Shown here: piece after piece, positions 1 through 11,990 of the stretch
Layout: the number at the start of each line of letters is the position of its first letter
Numbering within the stretch: the stretch's first letter is position 1
Assembly (NCBI RefSeq): GCF_014898055.3
Contig: NW_023601433.1
Span: forward strand, 45,317,876 to 45,381,875
Length of the DNA: 64,000 bases
Source of the DNA: Talpa occidentalis
Taxonomy: Eukaryota; Chordata; Mammalia; Eulipotyphla; Talpidae
Reading direction: 5' to 3'
Notes under the pieces: generated by a model
Databases searched by the model: none
Told to the model about the DNA's origin: nothing
Seen by the model: the letters and a program-made list of their open reading frames with translations, nothing else
Translations under genes and position numbers: made by a program

Positions 1-554
1 AAGTAACCTGCTGCTTATGAACAAAAAAATGACACCTTTAGATTCCCTCTGCTTTTCATATTGCTTCCATTGTAGCTATTATGTAGAGTGTTGCCAGGGA
101 CTTAAATTCTGAATATCAAGATGTATAAAGAGTGTCTACAGAAAGGGTAACTGAGAACAAATGATGAAGTGATGGATAATTGTTCTATCAATATTTTTTT
201 AATTTGAACTTTTTTGAACTCTTTTCTTTATGAACGCCACTAAATTCTTCATGAGAGCAGAAATGGAATAACATCTTAGATGCCAATGCAATCTGAGCCT
301 GAAACCTAGACTCTTGCATCATTAGCAGAATCAGCAGTTCTGCTATATTGAAATTATGCATATCTACAGATTATATTTAGATAGACAAGGAACATTAAAT
401 ACTACAGGTGTGATTTATAGCAAGAAGCTAGGAACTCAGAGAGGAAAATGGTATAATGCTTTTGCCAGGACTGTGATCTTCAAAAATTATATTTTAGAAT
501 TTGGAAATCTCTTAGAAGTTTATTAATTATAGCCAATGTTTACAGGACACTTAC

Positions 555-770
555 CACATCTCAGACACTGTGTTACACAATTTAAACTTGTTAAACTTAT
601 TTCATCTCTGCAACAAACCAATTATTACACATCCATTTTCAGACTGGGTAACTGAGGCATAGAGAGGATAGAACTTGCCAAGGATCACAAGCATTGAAAG
701 TGGAAGAGGGATTTGAACCAGGCAATCTGGCTGCAGAGTCCATATTCCTAACCACAGTGATATGCTCTCT
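555..770 (-). mobile_element. MIR SINE relic
   Basis: The antisense MIR core is visible: a run resembling CATTTTCAGACTGGGTAACTG, then GAGAGGATAGAACTTGCCAAGG, the B-box complement region GATTTGAACCAGG and CTGGCTGCAGAGTCC. It is old and diverged. Confidence 0.8.
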
Positions 771-984
771 CTCACTAGACAAAAATGGCATTCTCTGATA
801 CCTGAATACAAACTCTCATGCTCCTTCACATGGTGAGACTTACCCTTAGGTAATAAGTCATTCATACTGCTGCATTTTCACACATATTCCACCTCAACCC
901 ACCTTCCCTTAGTTTCACGCCCAGAAGTGGGAGAAGAGAAAGCAGACCATGCTAACCATGCCTTCTATATAATTGGTGTATCTT

Positions 985-1085
985 TTCACCTCTCCTTCTA
1001 AGTCATAAACTCTTGGGGCAAAGGCCATGCCTTATTAATCTTTGCATCCTCTAACCAGAGACTTATTAGAATGAATGTTCTAAAT
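985..1085 (+). mobile_element. L2/MIR-type 3' end relic
   Basis: The order AAACTCTTGGGGCAAAGGCC, ATGCCTTATTAATCTTTGCATCC and a trailing GAATGAATGTT matches the general pattern of L2 3' ends. Confidence 0.45.
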
Positions 1086-2265
1086 TGAGATTCTGAGACT
1101 TGACAGGCTTGTTGATTTATTTCTCAAGTCTTCTGCAAATGCTCTGAGTATGGCAATGATAGATCTTCACGAGAATTCCCACCAAGTAACATAGCCAGAG
1201 TTAAATAGGAAACATTCTCATTGAGAACAATAACAGTGCTTAAACAATTCTGGGAAATTTAATTGTCTAGAGGAGATCTTTTCTTTAAAAAAAAATAAAC
1301 TTGAATGAATTGGAGAAAAGAAATCTGTCTTAAACTCAGGAAATAACATCAGACAACATGAAGACTCTCATTTGTTAATGCCTGAAATAGGAACTTGGTT
1401 CAGTTTCAAATACCATCAGATAATGGCTGTGCCAAAGGATGTTATCTTAGTTTTAGGCTACATAATATAAATAACTTTTTTTTTGCAGTACATATTGTCT
1501 AAAAGTTATATTAATGAGAAAGTGTGGGCTCTCATTCTAGACATGAAATCCTGAGACACCCCTAATTTGTGACACATCTTTATCTCCCAGGGATTCATTA
1601 GTCTCTGCTAGCGACTTGGCATTCAAAATGGGTTTATGTGCTCAAATGGCTAAAGCCATTAATGAAGGATGTCTTAATTTTATTCTGCAATAAGATCTGC
1701 CACTCAATCTTTTTTCAATCTGTTCTTGCCTTGGTTTACCACACACAAGGTCAAGACAATGAATGCCACTGACAAGACTCGCTCCCCTTAAAGTTTCATC
1801 CACAGTTAAATTATTCATTGAGGGAGAGCCAACGTATGCTCCTCCACTTGCTGCTCTTCAGTTTCTGTATTTATTCCAACTCCCATCAAGAAAGAGATAC
1901 TTGCACTTTTCACTTTTTCATAAAAGTCCATTAATTTAACCCCATCAGCCATATCACCTGTCACTTCCACAAAATATGTATAACCCCCTCACCTCCTAAC
2001 CGTCTTTTGTGATCCCTGCCAGATAATATTTGGCTGCTCTCACAGTTCTCATACACAAGGGACAGCATTAATCACCACAACTACACGTGGCAACCTCCTC
2101 AACATTGGAAAGCTCAGCCCCTTCAAAACTCTTTTGATTTTCTATCTCCCCTCTCAGTGGGGGAAAAACACTCTTCATGGTGCCTCGACCCAAGTTCTCT
2201 CACAGCTGATTTCTGTATTGTCGTATCAGCATATGTTTCTGGCCTACCTTTTCGTCATAGGAGAA

Positions 2266-2269
<4 letters not shown>

Positions 2270-2310
<41 letters not shown>
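2270..2310. repeat. (AC)n microsatellite
   Basis: About 41 bp of uninterrupted AC dinucleotides. An open frame across it encodes a Thr-His run and is not a gene. Confidence 0.97.
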
Positions 2311-2312
<2 letters not shown>

Positions 2313-2732
2313 AGGCAAAAGCAACCATCAGGAACCTGTAAATGTCCCAGCTCAACAAAGTCACATTTGCAGAGAATGCAGCTTCGCACAGCTCAGGAAG
2401 CCACGAGGGCAGTTCAAAGTGGACAACTGTGCAAGACAGGAGGCAGTTGCATTAACAAAGTGCCTGAAGCTAAGCAGCCCACAGATTGTTTTCCCAGTGA
2501 GCCCTTTCTCCCCATGCGTTTCCCAGGGTGTGAACTGAGTGTGCTCTTTAATCTTCTCCAGCAAACACTTAATGCTTACATCTCCATTAGGATTTTCCTG
2601 GGGAAGAAAATTTCACACCATTTAGCCAATATAATATTAGAATCCAAAATCCAGTCAGGGTTATTTCTCCAGGTAGATGTGGCGGTGGGGGGGGGGTTGA
2701 TTTCCTAGTTTCTTTCTTTGAAAACAAGAAGG

Positions 2733-3004
2733 GGCTTCCCTGGTGGTGTAAGGGGTTAAGCACCACACTATGAAGCAATCCACAGCCTCTGCAGCACAAG
2801 TTCAATCCCTGGCCGGCCAGGTAAAAACCCACATGGAACAGCAGACCTCTCCTGTCTTGCCTGCTTCTCCCCTCAGCAGTGTATTTCAATCAATCTGCCT
2901 GTTCTGCTCCCCAATCTGTCTCTGGTGAATCCTGTCACCCCCTGCATCTCTGGCCTGTACCCCAACTCTTGGATGAATAAATAATAAATCTTAAAAAAAA
3001 AAAA
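2733..3004 (+). mobile_element. tRNA-derived SINE, subfamily B
   Basis: Starts GGCTTCCCTGGTGG and has a weak B box (AGTTCAATCCC), the TCTGGTGAATCC segment and a AATAAATCTT-A tail. Perfect 13-bp target duplications GAAAACAAGAAGG flank it at 2720-2732 and 3005-3017. Confidence 0.92.
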
Positions 3005-3151
3005 GAAAACAAGAAGGAAACCAGATGAGTGGCTTTTAAACTGATTTCACTGCTGGTCAATAAAAATTGTAAACAAAAATAAGAGGGTCAGTAATGTTAT
3101 ATTACTAACATTTTATTTTGACAAGTTTATTTTTAAAAAATACTTCCACCA

Positions 3152-3426
3152 GGGTCTCCCTGGTAGCACAGGGGTTAAAGTATCAGCGCTATCAAGCTAT
3201 CATCATCCACTGTGGCATGAGTTCAATCCCCCGGCCAGGGAGCTAACCCACATGGCGCGGCAGACATCTTCTGTCTTGCCTGCTGCTCCCCTCAGCAATA
3301 TATTTCAGTAGATCCACCTGTACCTGTTCTGCTCCCCACTCTGTCTCTGGTGAATCCTCTCACCCCACTCATATCTGGCCTACATCCCAGTTCTTTTATC
3401 TATAAATAAATAAAAAACAAACCTTA
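3152..3426 (+). mobile_element. tRNA-derived SINE, subfamily B (CAGTAGATC type)
   Basis: Head GGGTCTCCCTGGTAGCACAG, B-box region AGTTCAATCCC, marker TTTCAGTAGATC. Perfect 17-bp target duplications AAAAAATACTTCCACCA lie at 3135-3151 and 3427-3443. Confidence 0.92.
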
Positions 3427-3443
3427 AAAAAATACTTCCACCA

Positions 3444-4562
3444 ACTTACATAACCATTAATAATTTTAAAAAGCCTTTTAAACCTCAAAAAAAATCATGA
3501 AGACATCATATCAGAATAAACCACACTCCCTTAAGTGGAAAGAAGTTTTCCTTTCTGAAAAAAAAAAAAAAAAGATTACTTTATCCCTATTTTTTTTTTT
3601 CTCATTTTACCTTGACCCAGTGAAACTTCCATGGCAGGTAGGACCAGTCTCCAAGTGTGCTCTTAGGGGCCAACTAATGAGACAGCCTCTGAGCCAAGAT
3701 CCCCTCTTTCATGTGTGATGCACAGTTTTACAACAGTAAACCCAGGAATATAATTAAGCTTAAGTTGTGAAACTATTTTTCAGGTGTAAACCTGTTTGTA
3801 AGGTTTTGATCTTAAGAGTTAAACTTTCACTAAGGATTAAACTGGAACATTATTGGGAATAGAACTAAACCATTAGTAGATGTCTAATAATTCTGAGGTT
3901 CTGCCTTGGACACACAATGGGAATGCTCTTCCCAACCCCACTGGAATTGGGTATAGTCATGTGACTTGCTGTGGTCACCTCTGTGGGCAGAGGTGTCACA
4001 TCTGGATGGACGCTTTAGAAGCCAATGCTTGATTTATGACTCTTCTGGGAAACAACTCTTCATAATGAAGTATGTCTTGAAATGGAGCTTTTGTCAGCCT
4101 GATTCCAGAGTGACTCTGTTATTAGAGTCCTCTCTGTAAACCTCCGTAGAATATGTGACCTGAGCAAGAAAAAAAAAAAAACCTTACATCGAACTAAGCT
4201 ATTAAGATTTGGCTATCATTTATTGCCATGAATGATTATTTCATTGTGATTAGTTACCAAAGTGCTCCAAATTTTGAAAGTCTGTTACCTGAATGGTAAC
4301 TTGATGCCTTAGATTATAAGTTTGGGACCTGACAGCTACCTTCAGGCTGTCATCAACAATATTTGCATTCTTCAGTTGTGAAGAGCCCCCCAATTTCTAA
4401 CTAGAAATTTTCTAATATTTCTAAGGCCTTCCTCCAGGAATGAAAGCTAAGTCTTAACAACAGGAAGAACACATAAGACATTAGGACGGGGAAGTCTCAA
4501 AGGTAAAGCCTTTCTTGGAGGAGCCCCTTGCTCTGACTTGTAATGAGATTAAAGGAACTTTC
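3444..4562. other. Intergenic with ancient repeat relics
   Basis: A stretch at about 3890-4200 (CATGTGACTTGCTGTGG and around it) resembles an old dispersed mammalian repeat that I cannot name with confidence. No gene is supported. Confidence 0.4.
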
Positions 4563-4834
4563 TTTTTTTTTTAAGATTTATTTATTTATTATTTATACAG
4601 GCACTGGGTACAGTTAGAACCGTGGGAGGGTGAGAGAATTCACCAGAGCCAGAGCAGGGAGCAGAGCAGGCAGAAGTACACTGCTGAGGGGAGCAGCAGG
4701 TGGCAGGAGAGGTCTGTGCGCCATGTGGGACCCTCCTCCGGAGACTGGGGAGCAGCCGGGATCGAACCGGCGCTGCCACGGCTGCGGGCAGCTTCGCAAC
4801 CCAGTGCTCAACTGCTGCACCACCAGGGAGGCCC
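4563..4834 (-). mobile_element. tRNA-derived SINE, subfamily A
   Basis: Full-length minus-strand copy with B box GGTTCGATCCC and the subfamily A markers GAATTCTCTCACC and TACCCAGTGCC. Flanking repeats TAAAGGAACTTTC (4550-4562) and TAAAGAAACTTTC (4835-4847) differ at one base. Confidence 0.93.
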
Positions 4835-4847
4835 TAAAGAAACTTTC

Positions 4848-5681
4848 AATCTGGTGTTGCAGTGTTTTATGAGACATCAAGCAAATCTTCCTAAAAGGAA
4901 AGGAAGACCTTTCTTTCATTCATCCTGTGTCCTAGATTATGGATATAATGGTGGGACCTCTAGCAGCCATCTCGGGCCATGAAGACAAGCGCCACCATCT
5001 AAGAACAGCAAAGCAGAGAAGTAGAATTGGTTTGTTTCCCAGATGACTTTGTGGAGTGGCCATCTCCTCTTTGGATGTCTTCCTTCCAATTTTCCTTATG
5101 TGATAAAGGAAAATCTGGTATCTCATTTATGCTGTTAGTTTACTTTTTTCTTATAATAAAGAAAACTTAAATCTAACTATTATATACCATAAGTTTTTTT
5201 TTTTAATTATGCAGCCAGTTTGAGAAAAGTCTGCAACAATAGAGACTATTTGGCAGTGGTGGCAAACAGAGTGAGCGTAGACCAAATTCCCACATCCCAC
5301 TGGTGTCTCTCATAGTGATGGAAACTGCCTGAGGTATAAGCTGTGCTCACAGGATCACACAGGGAAGAGGATCGTCCCACATCACACATGTCCAAGATCC
5401 TGAGCTTCATGCCCCGGGTCTGATGTGTACTGTCAGCTGAGACACTGAGCTGTGTCCTTGAGCATGAGCCAGATGCCTTGACAGATGGCAAGAACCTGGT
5501 CTTCCCAGGCACCCAGTCATTGGAGCAGCATGACAGAAGGAACCCAGCTCCCTGAGCCCAGCTGGTAATCCTCTTTTGTCCTGGGGCTTAAGGAGCCAAA
5601 GTCCTTTGCAATTGTGCTTTCCAAGCAAATCTTAAAGCTGACAGTCTGGTACAGATCTGACTATTTGTAGTAAGAAAGAGA
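4848..5681. other. Intergenic, unassigned
   Basis: A diverged old repeat may lie at 4920-5150 (GCAGCCATCTCGGGCCATGA). Otherwise nothing is recognisable and the open frames are short and unsupported. Confidence 0.4.
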
Positions 5682-5686
5682 CATGG

Positions 5687-6712
5687 TGTAGGGGCAGGAC
5701 TGGACCAGTACAGGTTTTCTGATCCAGCAGACTGGGTAAAGGAGGAATCAGAGTCCTTAGTGGGTTTTTTGCAGGTCTTTTATTGGGGTTCACCAGGCAC
5801 ATGGCAGGCAGGGGTGCTGGTGGGACGGGAGGCTGGCAGTCCTCCCAGCCCCCAGCAAATCCTCCGTCTATCTGGGCTCTCTGGCGTTCTCTGCTTCTGC
5901 TTCTTCTCTGCTTCTCTCTCAGCTTCTCTTTCGGCTTCTGCTGCTGCTCTTTTGGCTTCTACTGGCGTCTCCGTGACGCCGTCCTTAAAAGCACAGTCTT
6001 AGTGCAGGTGTACCTGTTATAGGACAGGGAGATGGGGCAGCCCAAAACCCCGCAAACCTGCCTATTCTAAATGGGTTCTGCCATCCGCCGCATCAACACA
6101 AAACATATGAGACTTTAATGGGAAGGAACTTTAATAAAACTAGGAAACAATACAGGTAAGGCAAAGAGTCTAGTTTCTAAATGAAGCACCCAAGGTTACC
6201 CGTCCCCTCGTGCATAGAAGTCCATCCAAATGGGATCGGCCCAGAGCAAGGCCCCAAAGCCTGCCACAAGTCTAAAGCATCTTCCAGTGGGGACCCACAG
6301 AAAAGGGTCAGAAACAACCAGACAAGCCCGGAAGGAAAAGAGCAAAATCAACATCAAGATAAAAGCTGCCATTGTCACCTCCCCGTGGGTCTCACCCACA
6401 TCTGTGTCACCCAGTCCACGACCAAAAGACAAGCACAGTTTCTTCACGTGTCTCTAGGCTCCATGCGCCTCCTCCAGGTCTCCTGGCTCCATCCTGCTTC
6501 CTTCCTCAGTCTCTTCTGCAGCTTCTCCTCTTCCTGCTCAGCTCCACCCTCCCTTGGGTGGGGCAGGGAACCTCCCCCTTTCCTGGGGACCACCCTGTTA
6601 CATACCCACTTCAGGTGCCCGCCATCAGGCATGCATTCAGGATCACAGGGTTCCCTCATCTATCCTGATGGTGGGAGGGCAGAAAAGCCTGATATTTTTT
6701 CCTTACCCTACA
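5687..6712 (-). mobile_element. Solo LTR of an endogenous retrovirus, about 1 kb
   Basis: The element starts TGTAGGGG and ends CCCTACA, a 7-bp terminal inverted repeat of the TG...CA type, and is flanked by a perfect 5-bp duplication CATGG at 5682-5686 and 6713-6717. Read on the minus strand it has a TATA-like TTTTAAGG (5984-5991) and a poly(A) signal AATAAA (5778-5783) in the right order and spacing for U3-R-U5. No gag, pol or env coding region lies beside it, so it is a solo LTR. Short open frames inside, up to 218 codons on plus, are not supported as genes. Its family is not assigned. Confidence 0.85.
5850..5975. repeat. GCTTCT-rich internal repeat of the LTR
   Basis: Repeated GCTTCT and CTTCTC motifs (AGAAGC on the LTR sense strand) lie in the predicted R region. 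This is a degenerate low-complexity stretch. Confidence 0.6.
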
Positions 6713-7109
6713 CATGGATACACAGACAAACAAGGAACTACAACAGATTTGAAATGATAAGAAACATAGCCGACATTTGCATGGGATTTCAAATACATAC
6801 ATATGTATTGGCTTCAAGATATTTCATCATATTTTAGCTTTTTCAACCATCATAACCACCATATGAGAAAGCTGGAAAAAAAATCATTTCAACTTCATTT
6901 TAAGGAATTGGGGGAGGGGAAAGGGAGGGAAAGAAGCTAGCAGAGTTATCCATCACTGTGATCAGTCAACAATAGTGCAGCCAAGAGTCCTAGATGTTCC
7001 AAAACACTTTCTACAGCCAGGTAAGATACAGGTTCTGCCTACACGGGTCTTAGCTCTTTGGAGAATACACAGAAACACCTAAAAAAAAAAGTGACATAGG
7101 AATTCAAGG

Positions 7110-7640
7110 GGAGCAAGAATTGGACTCAGGTGACTGGGGAAGAGAGCGAGCACTCTCAGGCAAAGGGAAGAGTGGAAGCAAAGTTGGGCATCTTGCCATA
7201 GAGATCCACTTACCCAGAGCTGAGAGTTTCTCTCCGTGAAGGTTCAGAGGCGACCTCTTTAGAGATGGAGGTTAAAGGTAGATTGTGCAGAGCCTTAAAT
7301 GCTAGGTTGAGAACTTGAGATTATTTTTGCCTGTTAACAAGAAAGAGCCATGAAAGATTTTGGAGCAGAGAGAGATCTGTACAAGGCAGATTTTTGGTAA
7401 GAGATGAACATGAGAGGAAAGAGAGGCAACAAGGAGAAGAACACAGCAGGAGGTGGGATGCTGAAGTCTCAGAGATGGTGGGGATGGAAGGAACCCAAAA
7501 GGAAGGATTAAAGTGTGAGTCAGGATAAAGAAATGTTAGTGCCATTGCCATTACGTTTCAGGTAGAGGTGAACATAGTCAGAAAGCCCTAGCAAGTGCTA
7601 ACAGATGAAGGGCACCTGCTCAGCAGAAATGTTCAGTGAC
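7110..7640 (-). mobile_element. L2 LINE relic
   Basis: Antisense L2 3' region: GTGCAGAGCCTTAAATGC, then AAGAGCCATGAAAGATTTTGG and GAGAGAGATCTG follow the order of the L2 consensus complement. Diverged. Confidence 0.6.
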
Positions 7641-7846
7641 AGTCATCTGTGCTGGTATAAACACTGAAGCACTAGGTCTGGAGAGACGGTAGACTGAGAA
7701 CAGAATACTGAAACCTCGCTTCCATCATTTCTAAATGGGAAGTGGGGGGGTGGAAGAGGTGGGAAGAGAAGCAGAACCAGGTGAAGGCATCACTTCCAGG
7801 AGCCTTCCAAAGCAGGCTCCTGGCTCCCATTGTGCCAGTTACTTTT

Positions 7847-8113
7847 TTTTTTTTTAAGATTTATTTATGCATATAAGAGCTGGGGTATAGACCAGAGATG
7901 CGGGATGTGAGAGGATTCACCAGAGACAGAGTGGGGAACAGAACAGGCAGACTGACTGAAATACACTGCTGAGGGGAGCAGCGGGCAAGACAGGAGAGGT
8001 CTACTGCACCATGTGGGTTGCTCCCTGGCTGGCCAGGGATCGAACTCGTGCTGCAGAGGCTGTGGATTGCTTCATAGTGCGGTGCTTAACCCCTTGCGCC
8101 ACCAGGGAGGCCC
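7847..8113 (-). mobile_element. tRNA-derived SINE, subfamily B
   Basis: Minus-strand copy with antisense tail, GAGAGGATTCACCAGAGACAG and the head complement CCACCAGGGAGGCCC. Perfect 15-bp duplications GTGCCAGTTACTTTT at 7832-7846 and 8114-8128 indicate a fairly recent insertion. Confidence 0.93.
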
Positions 8114-8599
8114 GTGCCAGTTACTTTTAACACAGAGTTGTCCCCCTATATCTAAGTGGGGTGCCCCCAGGACCCACTGCATCCTAGGGGCAGGAAACCC
8201 TCTCTGTAAACTGCTGAAGTTTACCAAATCTGTGACTATCCAGAGCAATGTCATGAAAACCAGAAAGAGAATTGAAAAAGAGAGTAGATAATGAAAACAA
8301 ACTGCAGAGATATCTATGAGCATGAAGATAAAAGAGGAGGCTAGCCGAGCGAGCTGTTTCAGGTAGTGCTCCGGGGCAGGAGCACCATGGAAGGAGCTCA
8401 GGAGGGCGTGCATGGAGCAGAAACAGAAGGGCAGGTACAGCTTCTCTTTCAAGAAGCTTTGCAGAGAAGGGAGCAGACGTTTAGGGAAGGGGGAAGGGAA
8501 GAGAATATGGTAAACAGGCTGATAACTAAACAAAGAGGAAAGAGATAAAACAAAGAAAAACAGTAGATACACAGAAGCGGGATGGCAGGTGATCTGGTG

Positions 8600-9040
8600 T
8601 CCCAGCATTATTCACAATAGCCCAGAGTTGGAAACAACATAAGTGCCATCAAGGGATGAGTGGATAAAGAATATGCAGACATACACAGTGGAACACCACT
8701 CAGTTACGTGTATTTTTTAAAAAATGAACCCTGTCATTTGCAACAACATGGATGGAACTGGAGGGCATTGTGCTGAGTGAAGTCAGTCAGGTGGGGAAAG
8801 ACACAGACGATTTCAATTTTATGTGCTACCTAAAGAAACAAAGCAAACAATTGAAGTAAATGAAAGAAAAACAGACTCAAACTATGAAAAGGGTCAATGG
8901 TATGCTGATAGATGGAAACAAGAAAACTGGAGGTGGGTATAAGACAGTATATAAGATATTGCTTTACAAGGCTGAAACTTATATACGTTATAACCTGATG
9001 GTCAATAAAAAACAGAGAGGACCCAGAAAACTGAAGAGGG
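8600..9040 (+). mobile_element. L1 LINE 3' end fragment
   Basis: GCATTATTCACAATAGCCC, CATTTGCAACAACATGGATGG and GTGCTGAGTGAAGTCAG are hallmark words of the 3' end of ORF2 and its UTR in mammalian L1. The piece closes with GGTCAATAAA near 9000. Confidence 0.85.
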
Positions 9041-9429
9041 TGACAGAAGAGAGCACAGGTCGAGGGGAGATTCAAGATGAGAGATCAGCAAGCTAAGACC
9101 TGGAAAGGTAGTGGACAGGCAGTTCTGTTCCCCATGGATACCTTCCTCACAGAGTGGGGGTGGGGAGCAAGGGGGGTGACATTAGTCATTAACTGCCCTT
9201 TTTCAGGACTGCTGCTGAAACAGCACAGTTCATTGCAATAATCTGGACAGGACCCAGCAAGAATACTCCTCTGATCACTCGATACCTGGGGAGCAACTGG
9301 GAGGCAAAATAAAAGAATAAGAAAAGCTGGCAGAAGTGAAAAACATGCCCAAGTTCTTGCCATTAAGCTAAGGGCTTTACTTGGACAATTTTACTCAGTG
9401 TCTCCCCCTGTCAACCACTCATCTCTTTA

Positions 9430-10557
9430 CGGCCTCCAGTTTTGCCTTCTTCTGAATGTCATAAAATTGGAAACATACAGAAAGTAGCATTTTCAGATTA
9501 GCTGTTTTGATTAACAATAGGCATGGGAGATGCTTCCAAGCTTTTTCCTGGCACAATAGCTCATTTCTTTTTAGCAGTGAATAACATCTCACTGTCTGGA
9601 TGGCCCACAGTCTATTCACTCACCTATTGAAGGAAATCCTGATGGCTTTCAAATTTGGGCCATTAAAGATGATTAATAAAACTGTGATAAATATCCACCT
9701 GCAGATTTTCTGTGAACATGGTTCTCAGCTCCTGAGAACCAAGGAACCTAAGTACCAAAGAGCATGATTGCTAGATCACATGCAAGAGCACATTTAGTTT
9801 TGTAAGAAAACATCAAATTATCTTCTAAAGTTTCTGTTACTACCTTGCATTGCCACAGCACTGAATGAGGGAGCCTGCCTGTCACCAGTATTTGGTGTTG
9901 TCAGTTTTGAATTTCACTGCTCTAACGGGTATGTATCTCCTTATTGTTTATTTTGTACTTCCCAGTGGAACACCTTTTATATGCTCATTTGTCAAGTTGT
10001 TAGGGGGAAAAGGATGTCCCAAAGCAAATTCCATACAGGCTTTGTGGACTCCACCCCCACCCCAGGTCAAAGCCAAAGACACTGGGAACTCCAAATCCCA
10101 TCACCACCAAAGGGAAGGTGGCTGGGACCTGAGGGTGGGGTTAAGCAGCCAGGTGGATACAAAAGGCAGACGCGTGCGCTTTGGGGGCTCTCTCCATTTT
10201 TGGGCGCTCGGCCAGCTCGCAGCGTCCGGCCAGCTCTGAGAGTGACTTTGGGTTTCCAGGTCGTCGGATTGGGTAGGACGCATTAAAGACTTTATTTCCC
10301 TATTTTCTCCCTGAGTTGTACATTTTCCTTATTTCCTTTTCTCTTGTAAATAAACCTTTTATTAACCTTTTGTGTGTGTCTGTAGTAGAGTATTCATAAG
10401 TCCCTTTAAAGCGCGCGGGTGAGGACCCACAGCCAGGAACCCATTTAATATCGGGGTTGCTCTATAACAATGTGTTTATCTTCTTTGGTGAGGTGCCTTT
10501 GAGGTCTTTGGTCCACTTTTAATTAGGTAGCTTGTTTTCTTATTGTCATGTCTTCCT
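9430..10557 (-). mobile_element. L1 LINE ORF2/3' region, interrupted by a solo LTR
   Basis: Antisense L1 words occur in order: CACAGTCTATTCACTCACC, GAGCATGATTGCTAGATCA, TATTTGGTGTTGTCAG, and after the LTR ATCTTCTTTGGTGAGGTGCC and TTGTTTTCTTATTGTCATG. The L1 reads through both sides of the LTR at 9998-10469. The frame is degraded. Confidence 0.88.
9998..10469 (+). mobile_element. Solo LTR nested in an L1
   Basis: Starts TGTTAGGGGG and ends CTATAACA, a TGTTA...TAACA terminal inverted repeat. Flanks are AAGT (9994-9997) and ATGT (10470-10473), a 4-bp duplication with one mismatch; the L1 target around it supports ATGT as the original site. Inside are a TATA-like ATACAAAA (10157-10164), a poly(A) signal AATAAA (10349-10354) and a GT-rich element just after it, in plus-strand order. 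The sequence is more CpG-rich than its surroundings. Length 472 bp; no internal viral region remains. Confidence 0.87.
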
Positions 10558-10563
10558 ATTTTT

Positions 10564-10829
10564 TTTTTTTTAGATTTATTTTATTTATACAAGAGCCGGG
10601 GTACAGGCCAGATGAGCAGGAGGGTGAGAGGATTCACCAGAGACAGAATGGGGAACAGAACAGGCAGACTGACTGAAATGCACTGCTGAGGGGAGCAGCG
10701 GGTGAGACAGGAGAGGTCTGGTCGCCATGTGGGTTGCTCCGAGGCCGGCGGGGATCAAACCCGTGCTGCAGAGGCTGCAGACAGCTTCACAGCGCTGTGC
10801 TCAACCGCCTGTACCACCAGAGAGGCCCC
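10564..10829 (-). mobile_element. tRNA-derived SINE, subfamily B-like
   Basis: Minus-strand copy with CCAGAGACAGAATGGGG and CACCAGAGAGGCC. Short flanking repeats CCTATTTTT at 10555-10563 and 10830-10838 fit a T-rich target. Confidence 0.9.
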
Positions 10830-10838
10830 CCTATTTTT

Positions 10839-11759
10839 GTTTTTAACAAGATTTTGTAATGACAATTTTGAAATATATGTTATGTGAGCATACTACAGAT
10901 ATTACAATAAAAAATCCAAATTGTATAAAATGGAACAATTAAAATATAAGGGTACCTGACCCAAGAAGCCTCTTTGAGGATCTCTGAGTTTTAGCTTTTG
11001 CAACAGTTACTTCCCATTGTGACACTGTTATTTTGCTCTTAACATTTTGAAACAAAACATGGATTGACAGAACACAAAGGTCTCTGCATACATCTAAGTG
11101 TTTTGTTTTCTAATAAAGGAAAAAGGAGCTTCTCAGAAATGACCACTAGGTGGTAGACCTTGACTAAAAAATGCTATGCAAGGTACCTCCAGCACAATTG
11201 CTCTGTGCAACTTTTTTCTTTTAGGGAGAAGTTCATGTGAGAAGGTTGGGGTTTTGCAGGGGCCTCTCCTGATATACCCAAAATCCCATCCTCCAGACTC
11301 CTCACGGAGGCTGCCCCGGATCCACTTCAGAACACACAAAAAAGGAGATGTCCTGAGAGAAGGGCAAGGCTGAAGACAGAGCTTTCAAAGAGAAGGGTAT
11401 GATAGACACCCTGTAACATTCACGGTATTCAGATAAAGTCTGTGCACCCTACACTACCCAGGTAAATGTACCCCCAGGAAGAGAGGAGTCTTGATGCAGC
11501 CAGTCTCTGGCCCCAGAAAGAGGAAACTTTTGAAATCCTCTGGCCTTAATTCATCAAGTTAGAATTCCCAGAATCTTTTTGCACTTTGGTTTGATCTGTT
11601 ACCACACCTACCACCACTGAAGTACTCATAGTCCTCCACCATAGACCACTGGGCCCCCACCCACTTTGCTCCCCCCGCTGCCCTCCCCCAATAGCTTCAG
11701 TTCTGAGGCCTAACTCTAGGATCTGTTTTGGTTTAGTTTTGACTGTTGCTGTGTTTTGG
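10839..11759. other. Intergenic, unassigned
   Basis: Moderately AT-rich sequence; I see no gene or nameable repeat in it. Confidence 0.4.
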
Positions 11760-11990
11760 TTCTCTATACTCCACATATGAGCAAGATAATCCAGTATTTG
11801 TCTCTTTCCTTCTGATTTATTTCACTTAGCCTAATCCCCTCCTGTTCCACCCATGTTGTCACAAATGGCAAGATTTTGTCTCTTTTTTACAGCTAAGTAG
11901 TATTCCAACCTATCTGTTGATATATACCACATCTTTATCCACTCATCTGAATATTATAAACAGTGTTGCATTGAACATGGGGGTGGAGCC
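11760..11990 (-). mobile_element. L1 LINE 3' region fragment
   Basis: Antisense L1 words: CTCCACATATGAGCAAGATA, TTCACTTAGCCTAATCCCC, TACAGCTAAGTAGTATTCC, TATACCACATCTTTATCCA. Truncated. Confidence 0.82.

Larger units (their letters stand above)
1..2268. other. Intergenic, mostly unassigned
   Basis: AT-rich DNA with no supported gene. It holds an MIR at 555-770 and an L2-type 3' end near 985-1085; the rest I cannot name. Confidence 0.6.

Noticed and set aside
2157..2708. A 183-codon plus-strand open frame with a Thr-His run
   Set aside because: The run is the AC microsatellite, and nothing on either side resembles a protein or has splice or start context.
4582..4982. Overlapping open frames of 65-101 codons on both strands, such as the one beginning MREFTRARAG
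   Set aside because: These are translations of the SINE body. The same peptides recur at almost every SINE in the window.
6181..6837. A 218-codon plus-strand frame and an 83-codon minus-strand frame with a hydrophobic stretch
   Set aside because: Both lie inside the solo LTR; no viral or host domain is visible, and the longer one runs out of the element into flanking DNA.
8072..8608. A 178-codon minus-strand frame
   Set aside because: It begins inside a SINE head and continues through purine-rich DNA with low-complexity Leu/Phe/Ser content; no domain or conservation signal.
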